From positions 1 to 64,000 of the forward strand of contig JHVP01000019.1 of the NCBI GenBank assembly GCA_000620205.1: 64,000 nucleotides of DNA, read 5' to 3'. Shown here piece by piece: positions 7,474 through 16,628 of the stretch (position 1 is its first letter; every line of letters starts with the position of its first letter). The notes under the pieces are model-generated. The model was given only the letters and a program-made list of their open reading frames with translations, did not search any database and was not told where the DNA came from. The stretch comes from Geodermatophilaceae bacterium URHA0031 (GTDB taxonomy: Bacteria > Actinomycetota > Actinomycetes > Mycobacteriales > Geodermatophilaceae). Made by a program: the position numbers and the translations under genes.

Positions 7474-8927
7474 CCCTCCTCCGCGACCACGGCACCCTGC
7501 CGCTGGACGCCGTCCTCCGCTTCGCCATCGAGTACGCCGAGCACGGCCACCCGCTCCTCCCGCGGGTCGCCGCGACCGTCGCCTCGGTCTCCGAGCACTT
7601 CCGCTCCCACTGGCCTACCTCGGCCGCCACCTGGCTCGCCCCCGACGGAGCACCCCCCGCCGCCGGTCGCCTGTTCCGCAACCCGGTCCTCGCCTCGACC
7701 TACCGCCGACTGCTCGACGCAGCGCGCGGTCCCTCTCGAGAGGCGCAGATCGACGCGGCACTCGCGGCCTGGTACTCGGGGTTCGTCGCCGAGGCGATCG
7801 ACGAGTTCTCCCGGTCCCCGGTCATGGACGACTCCGGTCGTCCGCACCGGGGGTTCCTCACCGGCGCAGATCTCGCCGGCTGGCGCCCGACGTACGAGCC
7901 GCCGGTCACCCTGGACTGGCGTGGGTGGACGCTCGCGAAGGCCGGGCCGTGGTCCCAGGGCCCGGCGCTGCTGCAGGCGCTCGCGATGCTGGACGGCCAC
8001 CCGGCGGCAGGTGCCGGGGCCGGGTACGCGTCGGGCACCGCCGACGCCGACCTGGTCCACGCCAGCGTGGAGGCGGTCAAGCTGGCGATGGCCGACCGTG
8101 AGGCCTGGTACGGGGACACGGCGCAGGCACCGGTGGACGACCTCCTGTCCGCCACGTACTCAGAGCTTCGGCGGGCGCTCATCAGCGACCGGGCCAGCAC
8201 CGACCTGCGGCCCGGCTCGCCCGGCGGGCGCCCGCCCAGGCTCCCCGCCTTCGTCACCGGGACGTCGGCCGGCGTCCGGCCGTCGGCGGGCACCATCGCC
8301 GGCGTCGGCGAGCCCACCGTGGACACACGGGGCACGACCCGGGGCGACACCTGCCACGTCGACGTCGTCGACCGCTGGGGCAACCTCGTCTCGGCCACCC
8401 CGTCCGGTGGCTGGCTGCAGAGCTCGCCGACCATCCCCTCGCTGGGCTTCGCGCTCGGCACCCGGGCGCAGATGTTCTGGCTCGAGCCGGGGCTGCCCAA
8501 CTCGCTGCTGCCGGGCAAGCGCCCGCGCACCACGCTCACCCCGTCGCTGGCCCTGCGCGGAGGGGTCCCGACCCTCGCGTTCGGCACGCCGGGCGGTGAC
8601 CAGCAGGAGCAGTGGCAGCTGTGCTTCTGGCTGGCCCACGTGCTCGGTGGCCTGGACCTGCAGGCCGCGATCGACGCGCCGGCGTGGCACACCACCAGCT
8701 TCCCGTCGTCCTTCTTCCCGCGGGAGATGACCCCCGGCGAGGTGGTGGTCGAGTCCCGGCTCGGTGAGCCGGCCATCGCCGAGCTCCGCCGGCGCGGGCA
8801 CACCGTCACCGTGGCCGACGGCTGGTCGCTGGGGCGCTTGTCGGCGGTGTCCGTGGACCCGGAGAGCGGTGTCCTCCGTGCGGCGGCCAACCCCCGGGGC
8901 ATGCAGGGGTACGCCGTCGGGCGCTGA
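7107..8927 (+). CDS. Gamma-glutamyltransferase-family Ntn hydrolase
   Basis: A 606-residue member of the self-processing GGT family. It begins with the family pattern (MVASTHWLASAAGMATLEAGGNAFDAAVAAGLTLQVVEP). The cleavage/nucleophile site is GDTCHVDVVDRWGNLVSATPSGGW, with Thr415 as the new N-terminal nucleophile; the usual second Thr is Cys. The later LLPGKRPRTTLTPSLALRGG and GTPGGDQQEQ motifs bind the glutamyl group in classical enzymes. No signal peptide is visible, so it is probably cytoplasmic, unlike periplasmic GGT. It may be a glutathione hydrolase or an acylase-type relative. Confidence 0.85.
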   Translation: MFTTRPELAGTFGMVASTHWLASAAGMATLEAGGNAFDAAVAAGLTLQVVEPHLNGPGGEVPVLFARSPRAATGAGQPVVLSGQGVAPAGATIEAYSQLGLDLVPGTGLLAATVPGALGAWLTLLRDHGTLPLDAVLRFAIEYAEHGHPLLPRVAATVASVSEHFRSHWPTSAATWLAPDGAPPAAGRLFRNPVLASTYRRLLDAARGPSREAQIDAALAAWYSGFVAEAIDEFSRSPVMDDSGRPHRGFLTGADLAGWRPTYEPPVTLDWRGWTLAKAGPWSQGPALLQALAMLDGHPAAGAGAGYASGTADADLVHASVEAVKLAMADREAWYGDTAQAPVDDLLSATYSELRRALISDRASTDLRPGSPGGRPPRLPAFVTGTSAGVRPSAGTIAGVGEPTVDTRGTTRGDTCHVDVVDRWGNLVSATPSGGWLQSSPTIPSLGFALGTRAQMFWLEPGLPNSLLPGKRPRTTLTPSLALRGGVPTLAFGTPGGDQQEQWQLCFWLAHVLGGLDLQAAIDAPAWHTTSFPSSFFPREMTPGEVVVESRLGEPAIAELRRRGHTVTVADGWSLGRLSAVSVDPESGVLRAAANPRGMQGYAVGR

Positions 8928-9003
8928 CCGCGCGGGCGGGTCCACGAGGCATGATCGGCGGCGGGCTGGGAGGTCCGCCCGGGCGACGAGGGGAGCGGGA
9001 CCG

Positions 9004-11550
9004 ATGTCACCGCTGGACCCCGACCGGCTCGCCGCCGCCCGCCGGCTGGCCGTGTCCGCGGTCGGCCGGTCCGGTCTGCAGCGGCTGGCCGACCTGGCGG
9101 GCCGGCTGCTGGACGCGCCGTCGGCCGCCATCGCCGTGGTCGGCGACGTGCAGACGGTGGCGGGCGGGTCGGGGCCGCAGGTGTGGACCGTCGGCACCGA
9201 GCTCCCCCCGGCGGAGACGCTCAGCAACCTGGTGGCCACCGCCGACGCGCCGCTGGTGGTGCCCGACGCCCGGGACGACCCACGGGTGGCCGAGCTGCCC
9301 GCCGTCCGGTCGGGGACGGTCGTCTCCTACCTCGGCGTCCCGCTGACCGACCCGGTGCACCACGACGTCGTCGGCGTGCTGGCCGTCTTCGGCCCGGCAC
9401 CCCGGGCCTGGACCGAGACCGACGTCGGCCTGCTGTCCCAGCTGGCCGCGCCGGCGGCCAGCGAGCTGGAGCTCGCGGCGCTGAGCGCCGAGTTCGAGGC
9501 GAGCCGGCTGCGCTGGGGGCTGGCCATCGACGCCGCCGGCATCGGCAGCTTCGACTGGGACCTGGTCACCGGCCGGGTGACCTGGGACGACCGGCTGCTG
9601 GAGGTCTTCGGGTACGACCGGGAGGGCTTCGCCGGGGACCTCGCCGCCTTCACCGACCGGCTGCACCCCGAGGACGCCGACCGGGTGCAGGAGACCCTGC
9701 AGGCCGCGATCGACGAGTGCGGTGCCTTCGAGGCCGAGTACCGCGTGCGGCACCCCGACGGCGCCGTCCGCTGGGTGCACGCCCGCGGCCGGGCGCTGCC
9801 CGACGAGCGGGGCACCGCGGTGCGGCTGCTGGGCGCCGGCTACGACACCACCGAGCAGCGGCTGGTCGATGCGCGGGTGGCCCGGGTGCTGGAGTCGATG
9901 CCGGCGGCGTTCTTCTCGCTGGACCGGGGGTGGACCTTCACCCACGCCAACGCCGAGGCGGAGCGGTTGCTGGGGCTCGGCAGGGAGGAGCTGCTGGGCG
10001 GGGTCGTCTGGGAGCTGTTCCCCGCCGCGGTCGGCAGCGACTTCGAGCGGCACTACCGCGGCGCCATGGACTCCGGCCGGCCGACGGCGTTCGAGGCGTA
10101 CTACCCACCGCCGCTGGACAGCTGGTACGAGGTCCGCGCCTGGCCGAGCCCCGAGGGCCTGTCGGTGTACTTCCTCGACGTCACCGAGCGGCGCCGCCGG
10201 GAGGAGCTGGCCCGGCGGGACGCCCGGCGGCTCGCCCTCATCGCCCAGGTGTCGGACACGTTGTCCGCAGCGCTGGTCGACCGGCGCGGCGGTGGCGGCG
10301 TCCTGCAGGAGCTGCTCCGCGCGGTGGTGCCCGAGCTGGGGGACTGGGCCATCGCCAGCCTCGTCGGCGCGGACGGCCGGCTGCACGACGTGGCCAGCTG
10401 GCACGCCGAACCGGCCCTGCAACCGGTCGCCGCGGAGTACGCCCGGGTCCGGCTGGGCGCTCTGAAGTCGACCGCGCCGATCGTGGACGCGCTGGCGACC
10501 GGGGAGGTGACGGTGGTGCCCGACGTCCGGGCGGCGGTCGGCGACGGCCTGGCGCCCGGGCCGGCGCGGGACGCCCACTGGCAGCTGGCGCCGGCGACGG
10601 CGGTGGTCGTCGCGCTGGTCGCCCGGGGCCGGGTGCTCGGCGCGATGAGCCTGTACCGCGGGCAGGACCGGGAGGCGATGGACGCCGCCGACCGGGCCAC
10701 CCTGCGGGACGTCGCCGACCGCGCCGCGCTGGCGCTGGACAGCGCCGCACTGCACGAGCAGCAGCGCCGGATGGCCGAGGAGCTGCAGCGCAGCCTGCTC
10801 ACCGCGCCACCGGAGCCCGACCACTCCCAGATCGCCGTGCGGTACGTGCCCGCGGTGCAGGCCGCCCAGGTCGGCGGCGACTGGTACGACGCCTTCCTGC
10901 AGACCGGTGGCGCCACCGTGGTGGCGATCGGGGACGTCGTCGGGCACGACACGGTGGCGGCCGCGGCGATGGGCCAGCTGCGCAGCCTGCTCCGCGGCAT
11001 CGCCTACAGCAGCCGGGGCGGTCCGGCTGCCGTGCTCAGCGACCTGGACCGGGCGATCGAGGGGCTGCAGGTGCACACGCTGGCCACCGCCGCGGTGGCC
11101 CGGCTGGAGCAGGAGCCGGTCGACCGCGCGCAGGGGGAGGCCCGGCTGCGCTGGTCGAGCGCCGGCCACCCGCCGCTGCTGGTGCTGCTGCCCGACGGCC
11201 GGGTGGAGGTGCTCGCCACCGCCCGGGCCGACCTGATGCTGGGCGTCGACCCGACGGCGGTCCGGCGCGAGCAGGTCGCCGTCCTGCCGACCGGTTCGAC
11301 GGTGCTGCTCTACACCGACGGCCTGGTCGAGGGACCGGACCTGCCCCTCGACGACGGCGTGGCCCGGCTGGCGGCGCTGCTGGGGGAGCTGGGCGGGCTC
11401 GAGCTCGACGAGCTGTGCGACCAGGTGCTGGTGCGGATGCGCCCGCACGGCTCGGAGGACGACGTCGCGCTGGTCGCCGTCCGGTTGCACCCGGAGGACC
11501 GCCCGCGACCGGCGGAGGCCGGACCGGAGGTCACGCCCCGCACCCCGTGA
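9004..11550 (+). CDS. GAF-PAS-PAS-GAF-SpoIIE (PP2C) phosphatase
   Basis: An 848-residue sensor phosphatase. Order: GAF (about 15-155), PAS (165-285; FDWDLVTGRVTWDDRLLEVFGYD and a PAC end DTTEQR), second PAS (295-405; MPAAFFSLDRGWTFTHANAEAERLLG), GAF (410-590), and a SpoIIE-type PP2C domain from about 610 (GGDWYDAFL, VAIGDVVGHDTVAAAAM, SSAGHPPLL, LLYTDGLVEG, DDVALV). The metal-binding Asp residues are present. Such proteins dephosphorylate STAS antagonists and so release stress sigma factors. The signals sensed are unknown. It converges with an RsbW-like ATPase, whose kinase activity would be the natural opposite of this phosphatase. Confidence 0.88.
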   Translation: MSPLDPDRLAAARRLAVSAVGRSGLQRLADLAGRLLDAPSAAIAVVGDVQTVAGGSGPQVWTVGTELPPAETLSNLVATADAPLVVPDARDDPRVAELPAVRSGTVVSYLGVPLTDPVHHDVVGVLAVFGPAPRAWTETDVGLLSQLAAPAASELELAALSAEFEASRLRWGLAIDAAGIGSFDWDLVTGRVTWDDRLLEVFGYDREGFAGDLAAFTDRLHPEDADRVQETLQAAIDECGAFEAEYRVRHPDGAVRWVHARGRALPDERGTAVRLLGAGYDTTEQRLVDARVARVLESMPAAFFSLDRGWTFTHANAEAERLLGLGREELLGGVVWELFPAAVGSDFERHYRGAMDSGRPTAFEAYYPPPLDSWYEVRAWPSPEGLSVYFLDVTERRRREELARRDARRLALIAQVSDTLSAALVDRRGGGGVLQELLRAVVPELGDWAIASLVGADGRLHDVASWHAEPALQPVAAEYARVRLGALKSTAPIVDALATGEVTVVPDVRAAVGDGLAPGPARDAHWQLAPATAVVVALVARGRVLGAMSLYRGQDREAMDAADRATLRDVADRAALALDSAALHEQQRRMAEELQRSLLTAPPEPDHSQIAVRYVPAVQAAQVGGDWYDAFLQTGGATVVAIGDVVGHDTVAAAAMGQLRSLLRGIAYSSRGGPAAVLSDLDRAIEGLQVHTLATAAVARLEQEPVDRAQGEARLRWSSAGHPPLLVLLPDGRVEVLATARADLMLGVDPTAVRREQVAVLPTGSTVLLYTDGLVEGPDLPLDDGVARLAALLGELGGLELDELCDQVLVRMRPHGSEDDVALVAVRLHPEDRPRPAEAGPEVTPRTP

Positions 11551-11568
11551 GGCGCTCAGCGGCGGGGC
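11534..11568. terminator. Possible shared hairpin between convergent genes
   Basis: GCCCCGC at 11534-11540 pairs exactly with GCGGGGC at 11562-11568 across a 21-base loop that includes the phosphatase stop; the leftward gene's stop lies within the same structure. The stem is short. Confidence 0.35.
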
Positions 11569-11996
11569 AGCAGCGCCCAGACGCTCTTCTGGCCCTCGGT
11601 CAGGTGCCAGCCGTGGTCGTCGGCCATCTCCGCGATGAGGTACAGCCCGAGGCCGCCCTGGCTGGGGTCGCGGCCGACGGCGGGTTGCGGTGGGCGCTGC
11701 GCGGCGGAGTCCCGCACCTCGACCAGCCAGGCGTCCGGCGTCCGCTGCACGCGGGCGCGGACCCCGCCGCCACCGTGCCGGAGGGCGTTCGAGGCCATCT
11801 CGTCGAAGGCGAGGACGACGGCCTCGTCGAGGTCGGCGGCCTCCTCGGTGCCGGTGGACTGCTCGGCCAGGCCGCGGCGCAGCTGGGCGCGGACCCGGGG
11901 CAGCTCGGAGACGTGCTCGAGGGCCCAGTGCCAGCCGTCGACGGCCGGTGGCGGTGGCGACGAGGGCCACGCCGGACCGGCCGACTCGCCCGTCAC
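11556..11996 (-). CDS. RsbW-like ATP-binding regulator
   Basis: A 146-residue GHKL ATPase with N box FDEMASNALRHGGGG near residue 80 and G box DPSQGGLGLYLIAEM near 118. It is closely built like the protein at 4416 and ends with the same kind of WALLP segment. The GTG start has GAGGAG five bases upstream; the open frame extending further upstream is not supported. Facing a SpoIIE phosphatase with a five-base gap, it is a plausible kinase half of a partner-switching pair, but convergent genes are not co-transcribed, so this link is an inference. Confidence 0.8.
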   Translation of the reverse strand: MTGESAGPAWPSSPPPPAVDGWHWALEHVSELPRVRAQLRRGLAEQSTGTEEAADLDEAVVLAFDEMASNALRHGGGGVRARVQRTPDAWLVEVRDSAAQRPPQPAVGRDPSQGGLGLYLIAEMADDHGWHLTEGQKSVWALLPRR

Positions 11997-12145
11997 CCGC
12001 ACTCCTCGCGACCTGGCCGCTGCATGCTCAGCGGCGAACCCCTGTGTTGGCCCGCGCTGCAGGACGCCAAACCAGGGACGGGATGTGACTCGCACCTCAT
12101 CCTGCCCCGACGCGGGCCGTCGGCACCAGTCGGCGTCGCCGTCCT

Positions 12146-12161
12146 AGGGTGCCGAGCGATG
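12146..12161 (+). promoter_or_regulatory. -10 box of the ABC ATPase gene
   Basis: TAGGGT followed by eight bases and ATG. The spacing fits a leaderless or nearly leaderless transcript. Confidence 0.45.
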
Positions 12162-12845
12162 GAGGAGACCGGGCTGCTGACCGCCACCGACCTCGAGGTC
12201 GGCTACGGCGGGGAGCCGGTGTGCGCCCCGGTCACCCTGACGGTCGCCCCCGGGACGGCGTTGGCGCTGGTCGGCCCCAACGGCGCCGGCAAGTCCACGG
12301 TGCTGCAGACGATGGTCGGCCTGCTGCCGCCGCTGGCCGGGTCGGTGTCCTTCGCCGGCCGGCCCGTCGACGAGCGGGCGGCGGACTTCCGCCGGGCCGT
12401 GGCCGGCGTGCTGGGCGACGACGCGTTCTTCCCCTCGCTCACCGGCGAGGAGCACCTGCTGCTCACCGCCCGGGGCCACGGGGTGGTGGGTGCCGATCAG
12501 GTGGTCGCCGACCAGCTCGCCGCCTTCGGGCTGACCGACCGGGCCGGAGCGCTGCCCTCCCAGCTCTCCTCCGGTCAGCGGCGCCGGCTCGCGCTGGCCG
12601 GCGTCCTGGTGCGCCCGGCCCGGCTGCTGGTGCTCGACGAGCCCGAGCGGCGGCTGGACACCGCGATGCGGCGCAGCCTCGCCGGCCGGCTCGCTGCGCT
12701 GGTGGACACCGGTGCCGCCGTGCTCTTCGCCAGCCACGACCCGGCCTTCATCGGCACGCTCGCGGACAGCGTGCTGGTCGTCGGGGACGACGAGTGCCCG
12801 GTCCTCGCCCCCGCTGACGCGCTGGCCGCGCTGCAGGAGGGCTGA
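12159..12845 (+). CDS. ABC transporter ATP-binding protein
   Basis: A 228-residue single ATPase domain with Walker A GPNGAGKST near residue 44, ABC signature LSSGQRRRL near 134 (LSGGQ with Ser for Gly), Walker B LLVLDEPER and switch His ASHDP. Walker B ends DEPERRLD rather than DEPTxxLD. It is followed three bases later by a membrane protein gene, and the pair probably forms one exporter-type complex. The substrate is unknown; the small domain size fits drug or lipid export rather than uptake, since no binding protein is encoded. Confidence 0.85.
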   Translation: MEETGLLTATDLEVGYGGEPVCAPVTLTVAPGTALALVGPNGAGKSTVLQTMVGLLPPLAGSVSFAGRPVDERAADFRRAVAGVLGDDAFFPSLTGEEHLLLTARGHGVVGADQVVADQLAAFGLTDRAGALPSQLSSGQRRRLALAGVLVRPARLLVLDEPERRLDTAMRRSLAGRLAALVDTGAAVLFASHDPAFIGTLADSVLVVGDDECPVLAPADALAALQEG

Positions 12846-12848
12846 GCC

Positions 12849-14408
12849 GTGCTGGCCGCGGCGCCGCTGGACACGCGGCCCGGGGACGAGTGGAGCGGCG
12901 CGGCGGTCCGCCGGTTCACCCGCCGGGCCACGGCCGCCCGCGCCGACACCTCGTGGCTGACCCGGGCCGGGGACCTGCTCTCCGGCCTGACCTCGGCCGG
13001 CGTCGCCGTCGCGCTGTGCGGGGGCACCGTCGCCCGGCTGCGCGAGCAGATCGCCGCCCGCCCCGCGGCGGACGCGGCGGTGCTACCCGGCTCGCTGACC
13101 GCGGCGGCCGTCGCGCTGGCCCTGGCGGCAGCGCTCGTCGGGCTGCTGGCCCGGCTCGGCCCGGTGAGCGCCACCCCGGCGGCCGCGGTCTGGTGGCTGT
13201 CGCTGCCGGCCGGACGGCGCGGGCTGCTGCGCGGCGAGCTGCGGCGGATCGTGCTGCTCGCCGGTGCGACCGCGGCGGCGGTCGGCGTCCCGGTGGCGCT
13301 GACCCTGGCCCGGACCCTGACCGGGGTGCTCGTCGGGGTCGGCGCCGCCGCGCTGCTCGCGGTGGCGGCGGTCGGCGCGCTGGTCCTCCGGCAGGCCGCC
13401 GGCCGCACCGGCCGGGTGCCCGCCCTCGCCGGGGCGGTCAGCGTCGCCGCACTGGCCGGGCCGGCCGCGGTCGGCTGCCTGCTCGCGGTAGCCGGCGGGC
13501 AGCTCCCCGCCGGGAGCCGGAGCACCGTGCCGGAGCCGCTCGGGGTGGTGGTGGCCGGGCTGCTCGTCGTCGCCGTCGCCGTCGCGCTGGCACTCGCCGA
13601 CCGGCGGCTGGACCGGCTGCCGGCCGGGGCTCTGCGGGCCTCCGGCGAGACGGTGCGGTACGCCACCGCGTCGGTCCTCTCCCTGGACACCCGGGAGCTC
13701 GGCCGGGCGCTGCGGACGACGGTGCGCCGGCCGCGGCACCGGCGTTCCTGGCGCTGGGTGCACCGTCCCTGGCAGGCGGTCGTCGCCGGGGACCTGGCGG
13801 TGCTCGGCCGCTCACCCGCGCGCTGGGGACAGCTGCTGGCCGGCGGGGCGCTGCCGGTGCTGGCCGCCCGCACGCAGGGGCTGGCCGAGCTGCCGGCGCT
13901 GGTCGCGGTCGCCGTCGTCCTGGGCTGGGGGAGCGCCGCGGTCACGCTGGGGGAGCCCAGCCGCCGGGCGGCCGCCGCCCCGGCCGCCGACCGGTCGCTG
14001 CCGATGGCGGCCGAGGAGGTGGTGCGGGCCCGGGTGCTGGTGCCGGTGGTCGTCCTGGCCGTGGTCTGCGGCTTGTCCGCGCTGCTGGTCGGCCAGGGGA
14101 CCGGCGTCCCGCTGGGGTGGCTGGCGCTGGGCGCCGCGGCGGCGCCGGCCTGGGCGGGTGCCGCGGTCCGGGCCGGCTACCGGCCCGACCTGGACTGGTC
14201 CGGCCCGGTGCTGTCCTCGCCGATGGGCGCGGTTCCGGTGGGGGTGAGCGCGACGCTGGTCCGCGGCCCGGACGTCGGCGTGCTGGGGACCGCGCCGGTG
14301 GCGCTGGCGCTGCTGCTGGGCACCGTGCCGCCGGTGCTGGTCGCGGTGCAGCTGGGCTGGTCGGTCGCGCTGGCCTCCTTCGCCGTCCTCACCGCCCAGC
14401 GCACCTGA
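12849..14408 (+). CDS. Polytopic membrane protein, permease partner of the ABC ATPase
   Basis: A 519-residue protein dominated by Ala/Leu/Val-rich hydrophobic segments, about ten or more. Examples are LTSAGVAVALCGGTVA, LTAAAVALALAAALVGLL, ALLAVAAVGALVLRQAAG and LGVVVAGLLVVAVAVALAL. Its size and its place directly behind a lone ABC ATPase match an actinobacterial family I recall as DUF6297, whose members are always next to such ATPases. It starts with GTG, three bases after the ATPase stop, so the two are translationally linked. Permease function is inferred from context; no conserved permease motif was recognised. Confidence 0.7.
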   Translation: MLAAAPLDTRPGDEWSGAAVRRFTRRATAARADTSWLTRAGDLLSGLTSAGVAVALCGGTVARLREQIAARPAADAAVLPGSLTAAAVALALAAALVGLLARLGPVSATPAAAVWWLSLPAGRRGLLRGELRRIVLLAGATAAAVGVPVALTLARTLTGVLVGVGAAALLAVAAVGALVLRQAAGRTGRVPALAGAVSVAALAGPAAVGCLLAVAGGQLPAGSRSTVPEPLGVVVAGLLVVAVAVALALADRRLDRLPAGALRASGETVRYATASVLSLDTRELGRALRTTVRRPRHRRSWRWVHRPWQAVVAGDLAVLGRSPARWGQLLAGGALPVLAARTQGLAELPALVAVAVVLGWGSAAVTLGEPSRRAAAAPAADRSLPMAAEEVVRARVLVPVVVLAVVCGLSALLVGQGTGVPLGWLALGAAAAPAWAGAAVRAGYRPDLDWSGPVLSSPMGAVPVGVSATLVRGPDVGVLGTAPVALALLLGTVPPVLVAVQLGWSVALASFAVLTAQRT

Positions 14409-14435
14409 AGGGCCATGTTGGCCATCATGGCCTTC
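14408..14435. terminator. GGCCATG palindrome between convergent genes
   Basis: GGCCATG (14411-14417) and CATGGCC (14426-14432) are exact inverted repeats; AAG and CTT extend the stem past a one-base bulge. The core GGCCATGTTGGCCA is shared with the hairpin at 48617-48652. It sits between two converging genes and may terminate both. Confidence 0.6.
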
Positions 14436-14436
14436 C

Positions 14437-15204
14437 TCAGGAGAAGACCGGGTGCCAGGCGCCGGTGAGCACGCTGGCGGTCACGGCGACGGCGCACACC
14501 GCCACCGCCCCGGCGACGAACCAGCCGTCCCGCGGCCGCAGCACCGAGCCGCGGGCGTTGCTGCGGACGACGCCGGAGTCGAAGCCCCGCGCGTCCATCG
14601 CGGTGGCCAGCCGGGCCGCGCGCCGCAGCGCCCCGACCAGCAGCGTGAACGCCGTCCCGGCCAGCAGCCGGGCACCGGCGACGGGGTTGCGGCCGGCGTC
14701 CACCCCGCGGGCCCGCCGGGCCAGCCGGATCGACTCCCACTCGGTGGCCAGCAGCGGCACCAGCCGCAGCGCGGCCAGCGCCCCGTAGCCGAACCGCGTC
14801 GAGACCCGCCAGTGCAGGGTCAGCGCGTCGGCCAGCCGCACCGGGTCGGTCGAGGCGACCAGGAGCACCCCGGGGAGGGCCAGCGCGATCACCCGGACCC
14901 CCCACGTCGCGCCGCTCTGCCAGGCCGCCGCGCCCTCCAGCGGGCCGAAGGCGACGTTGACCCAGGTGATTCCGAGGGCGCTGAGCAGCAGCGGCCAGGT
15001 GCGCCGGGCGATGTCTGCCGGCCGGCTCAGCCCGGCGGCGGGCAGCAGCGCCAGCTCGGCGGCCAGCAGCAGCAGCGGCGTCACCAGGTCACCGCAGATC
15101 AGCAGCACGACGGTGACGACGACGATGGCGGTGAGCTGCGCGACCGGGTTGACCGCCGACAGCGGGACCGGGCGGGCCGGCCCCAGCGACAGCGGTGCGC
15201 TCAT
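14437..15204 (-). CDS. ykoC: ECF transporter T component (YkoC/CbiQ type)
   Basis: A 255-residue membrane protein, the scaffold subunit that couples the ATPases to the substrate-binding S protein. It has an initial NPVAQLTAIVVVTVVLLICGD membrane segment and, in the cytoplasmic part, the two Ala-Arg-Gly coupling motifs of EcfT proteins (LARRARGVD and MDARGFD). Its ATG overlaps the stop of the ATPase gene by four bases, making it the third gene of the riboswitch-led operon. The substrate follows from its partners: a thiamine precursor, most likely hydroxymethylpyrimidine. Confidence 0.85.
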   Translation of the reverse strand: MSAPLSLGPARPVPLSAVNPVAQLTAIVVVTVVLLICGDLVTPLLLLAAELALLPAAGLSRPADIARRTWPLLLSALGITWVNVAFGPLEGAAAWQSGATWGVRVIALALPGVLLVASTDPVRLADALTLHWRVSTRFGYGALAALRLVPLLATEWESIRLARRARGVDAGRNPVAGARLLAGTAFTLLVGALRRAARLATAMDARGFDSGVVRSNARGSVLRPRDGWFVAGAVAVCAVAVTASVLTGAWHPVFS

Positions 15205-16628
15205 CCGACGCCCACCGGGTGGCCGAGGGTGAGCACGTCGTCGGCGAGCGCGGCGACCACGGCGGCGTCGTGGGTGACCAGGCACAGCGCCCGCTCGTCG
15301 TCCTGCTGCTCGGCCAGCAGCGCGACCAGCTCCGCCCAGGTCTCCCGGTCCTGGCCGAAGGTGGGCTCGTCGAGCACCAGCACCCGCGGGCGGGTGGCCA
15401 GCGCGGTCGCCACCGAGAGCCGCCGCTGCTGGCCGCCGGAGAGGGTGAACGGGTTGGCGTCGGCCAGCGGGGCGAGCCCGAGCCGGTCCAGCAGCGCCTC
15501 GGCCGCCGCGTGCGCCTCGGCGGCTCCCGCTCCCGACCGCAACGGCCCCAGGGACAGCTCGTCGCGGACCCGGCCGGTGAGGAACTGGTGCTCGGGCTGC
15601 TGGAAGACGGTGCCGATCCGGCGGGCCAGCTCACCGGCCCGCCACCGGGCCGGCGGCCGGTGCGGGTGCCGCAGCCCCGGGGTCAGCGCGGGGCCGGCGA
15701 CGACCTCGCCGACGGTGGGGGCGCGGAGGCCGGCCAGCAGCAGGGCCAGGGTCGACTTGCCGGTCCCGTTCGGCCCGGTGACCGCCAGCGTCCGGCCGGC
15801 GCGCAGCGCGACGTCGGTCGGGGCCAGCGCCGGGCGGACGCTGCCGCGGTGCGTGTAGCCGGCGCCCACGGCGGCCAGCAGCTGCTCACCCGGCGGGTGC
15901 GGGTGCCGCCGGGGCAGCCGCAGCGGAGCCGGCCGCCAGCCGGCCGGGTGCTCGGCGGCGCCGCCCCCGGGCAGCAGCTCCACCACCCGGTCGACCAGCG
16001 GCAGCCACGCCTCGACGTCGTGGTCGACCACGACCAGGGTGGCGGACCGGTCGGCGACCGCGCGGACGACGGCCGCCCGGACCAGCGCCGCGCCCTCCGG
16101 GTCCAGCTGTGCGGTGGGCTCGTCGAGCAGCAGCAGCCCCGGGCGGGGCGCCAGTGCACCGGCGAGCACCAGGCGCTGCTTCTGGCCGCCGGACAGCGCC
16201 GCGGTCGCCCGGTCCTGGCCGAGGGTGAAGCCGACCGCGTCCAGGGCGGTGTCCACCGCGGGCCAGATGAGCTCCGGCGGCGTCCCGGTGTTCTCCAGCC
16301 CGAACGCGACGTCGTCGCCGGCGCGGGTCATCACCAGCTGTGAGTCCGGGTCCTGGAAGACCATGCCGACCCGCTGCCGCCGGCGGTCGGGAGCGGCGCC
16401 GTCGACGGTGAGCTCGCCGGCGACGTCCCCCGACTCGGGTTCCAGCAGCCCGCCCAGCGCCCGGAGCAGCGTGGACTTACCCGCCCCGGAGGCCCCGGTG
16501 AGCAGCACCCGCTCGCCGGGCCGGACGACCAGGTCGACGTCCCGCAGCGCCCAGGCCTGCCGGGAGGCGTGCCGGAAGCCCCAGCCGGCGAGCCGGACCG
16601 TCGCCGGTCCGCCGCCGGTGGTGGTCAC
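15201..16628 (-). CDS. ykoD: ECF transporter double ATPase (YkoD type)
   Basis: A 475-residue fusion of two ABC ATPase domains. Half one has Walker A GASGAGKST, signature LSGGQKQRL and Walker B LLLLDEPTAQLD. Half two has GPNGTGKST, LSGGQQRRL and VLVLDEPTFGQD. Between them lies a linker rich in Pro and Arg. In B. subtilis YkoD the two ATPases are likewise fused. It energises uptake with YkoE and YkoC. It starts at GTG, overlapping the upstream stop by four bases (GTGA), and ends overlapping the next ATG, so the three proteins are made in a coupled manner. Confidence 0.9.
   Translation of the reverse strand: MTTTGGGPATVRLAGWGFRHASRQAWALRDVDLVVRPGERVLLTGASGAGKSTLLRALGGLLEPESGDVAGELTVDGAAPDRRRQRVGMVFQDPDSQLVMTRAGDDVAFGLENTGTPPELIWPAVDTALDAVGFTLGQDRATAALSGGQKQRLVLAGALAPRPGLLLLDEPTAQLDPEGAALVRAAVVRAVADRSATLVVVDHDVEAWLPLVDRVVELLPGGGAAEHPAGWRPAPLRLPRRHPHPPGEQLLAAVGAGYTHRGSVRPALAPTDVALRAGRTLAVTGPNGTGKSTLALLLAGLRAPTVGEVVAGPALTPGLRHPHRPPARWRAGELARRIGTVFQQPEHQFLTGRVRDELSLGPLRSGAGAAEAHAAAEALLDRLGLAPLADANPFTLSGGQQRRLSVATALATRPRVLVLDEPTFGQDRETWAELVALLAEQQDDERALCLVTHDAAVVAALADDVLTLGHPVGVG

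Noticed and set aside
9007-11970. A 987-residue leftward open frame opposite the SpoIIE phosphatase
   Set aside because: Low-complexity Gly/Arg/Val composition with no motifs, and it spans two real genes in opposite orientation.
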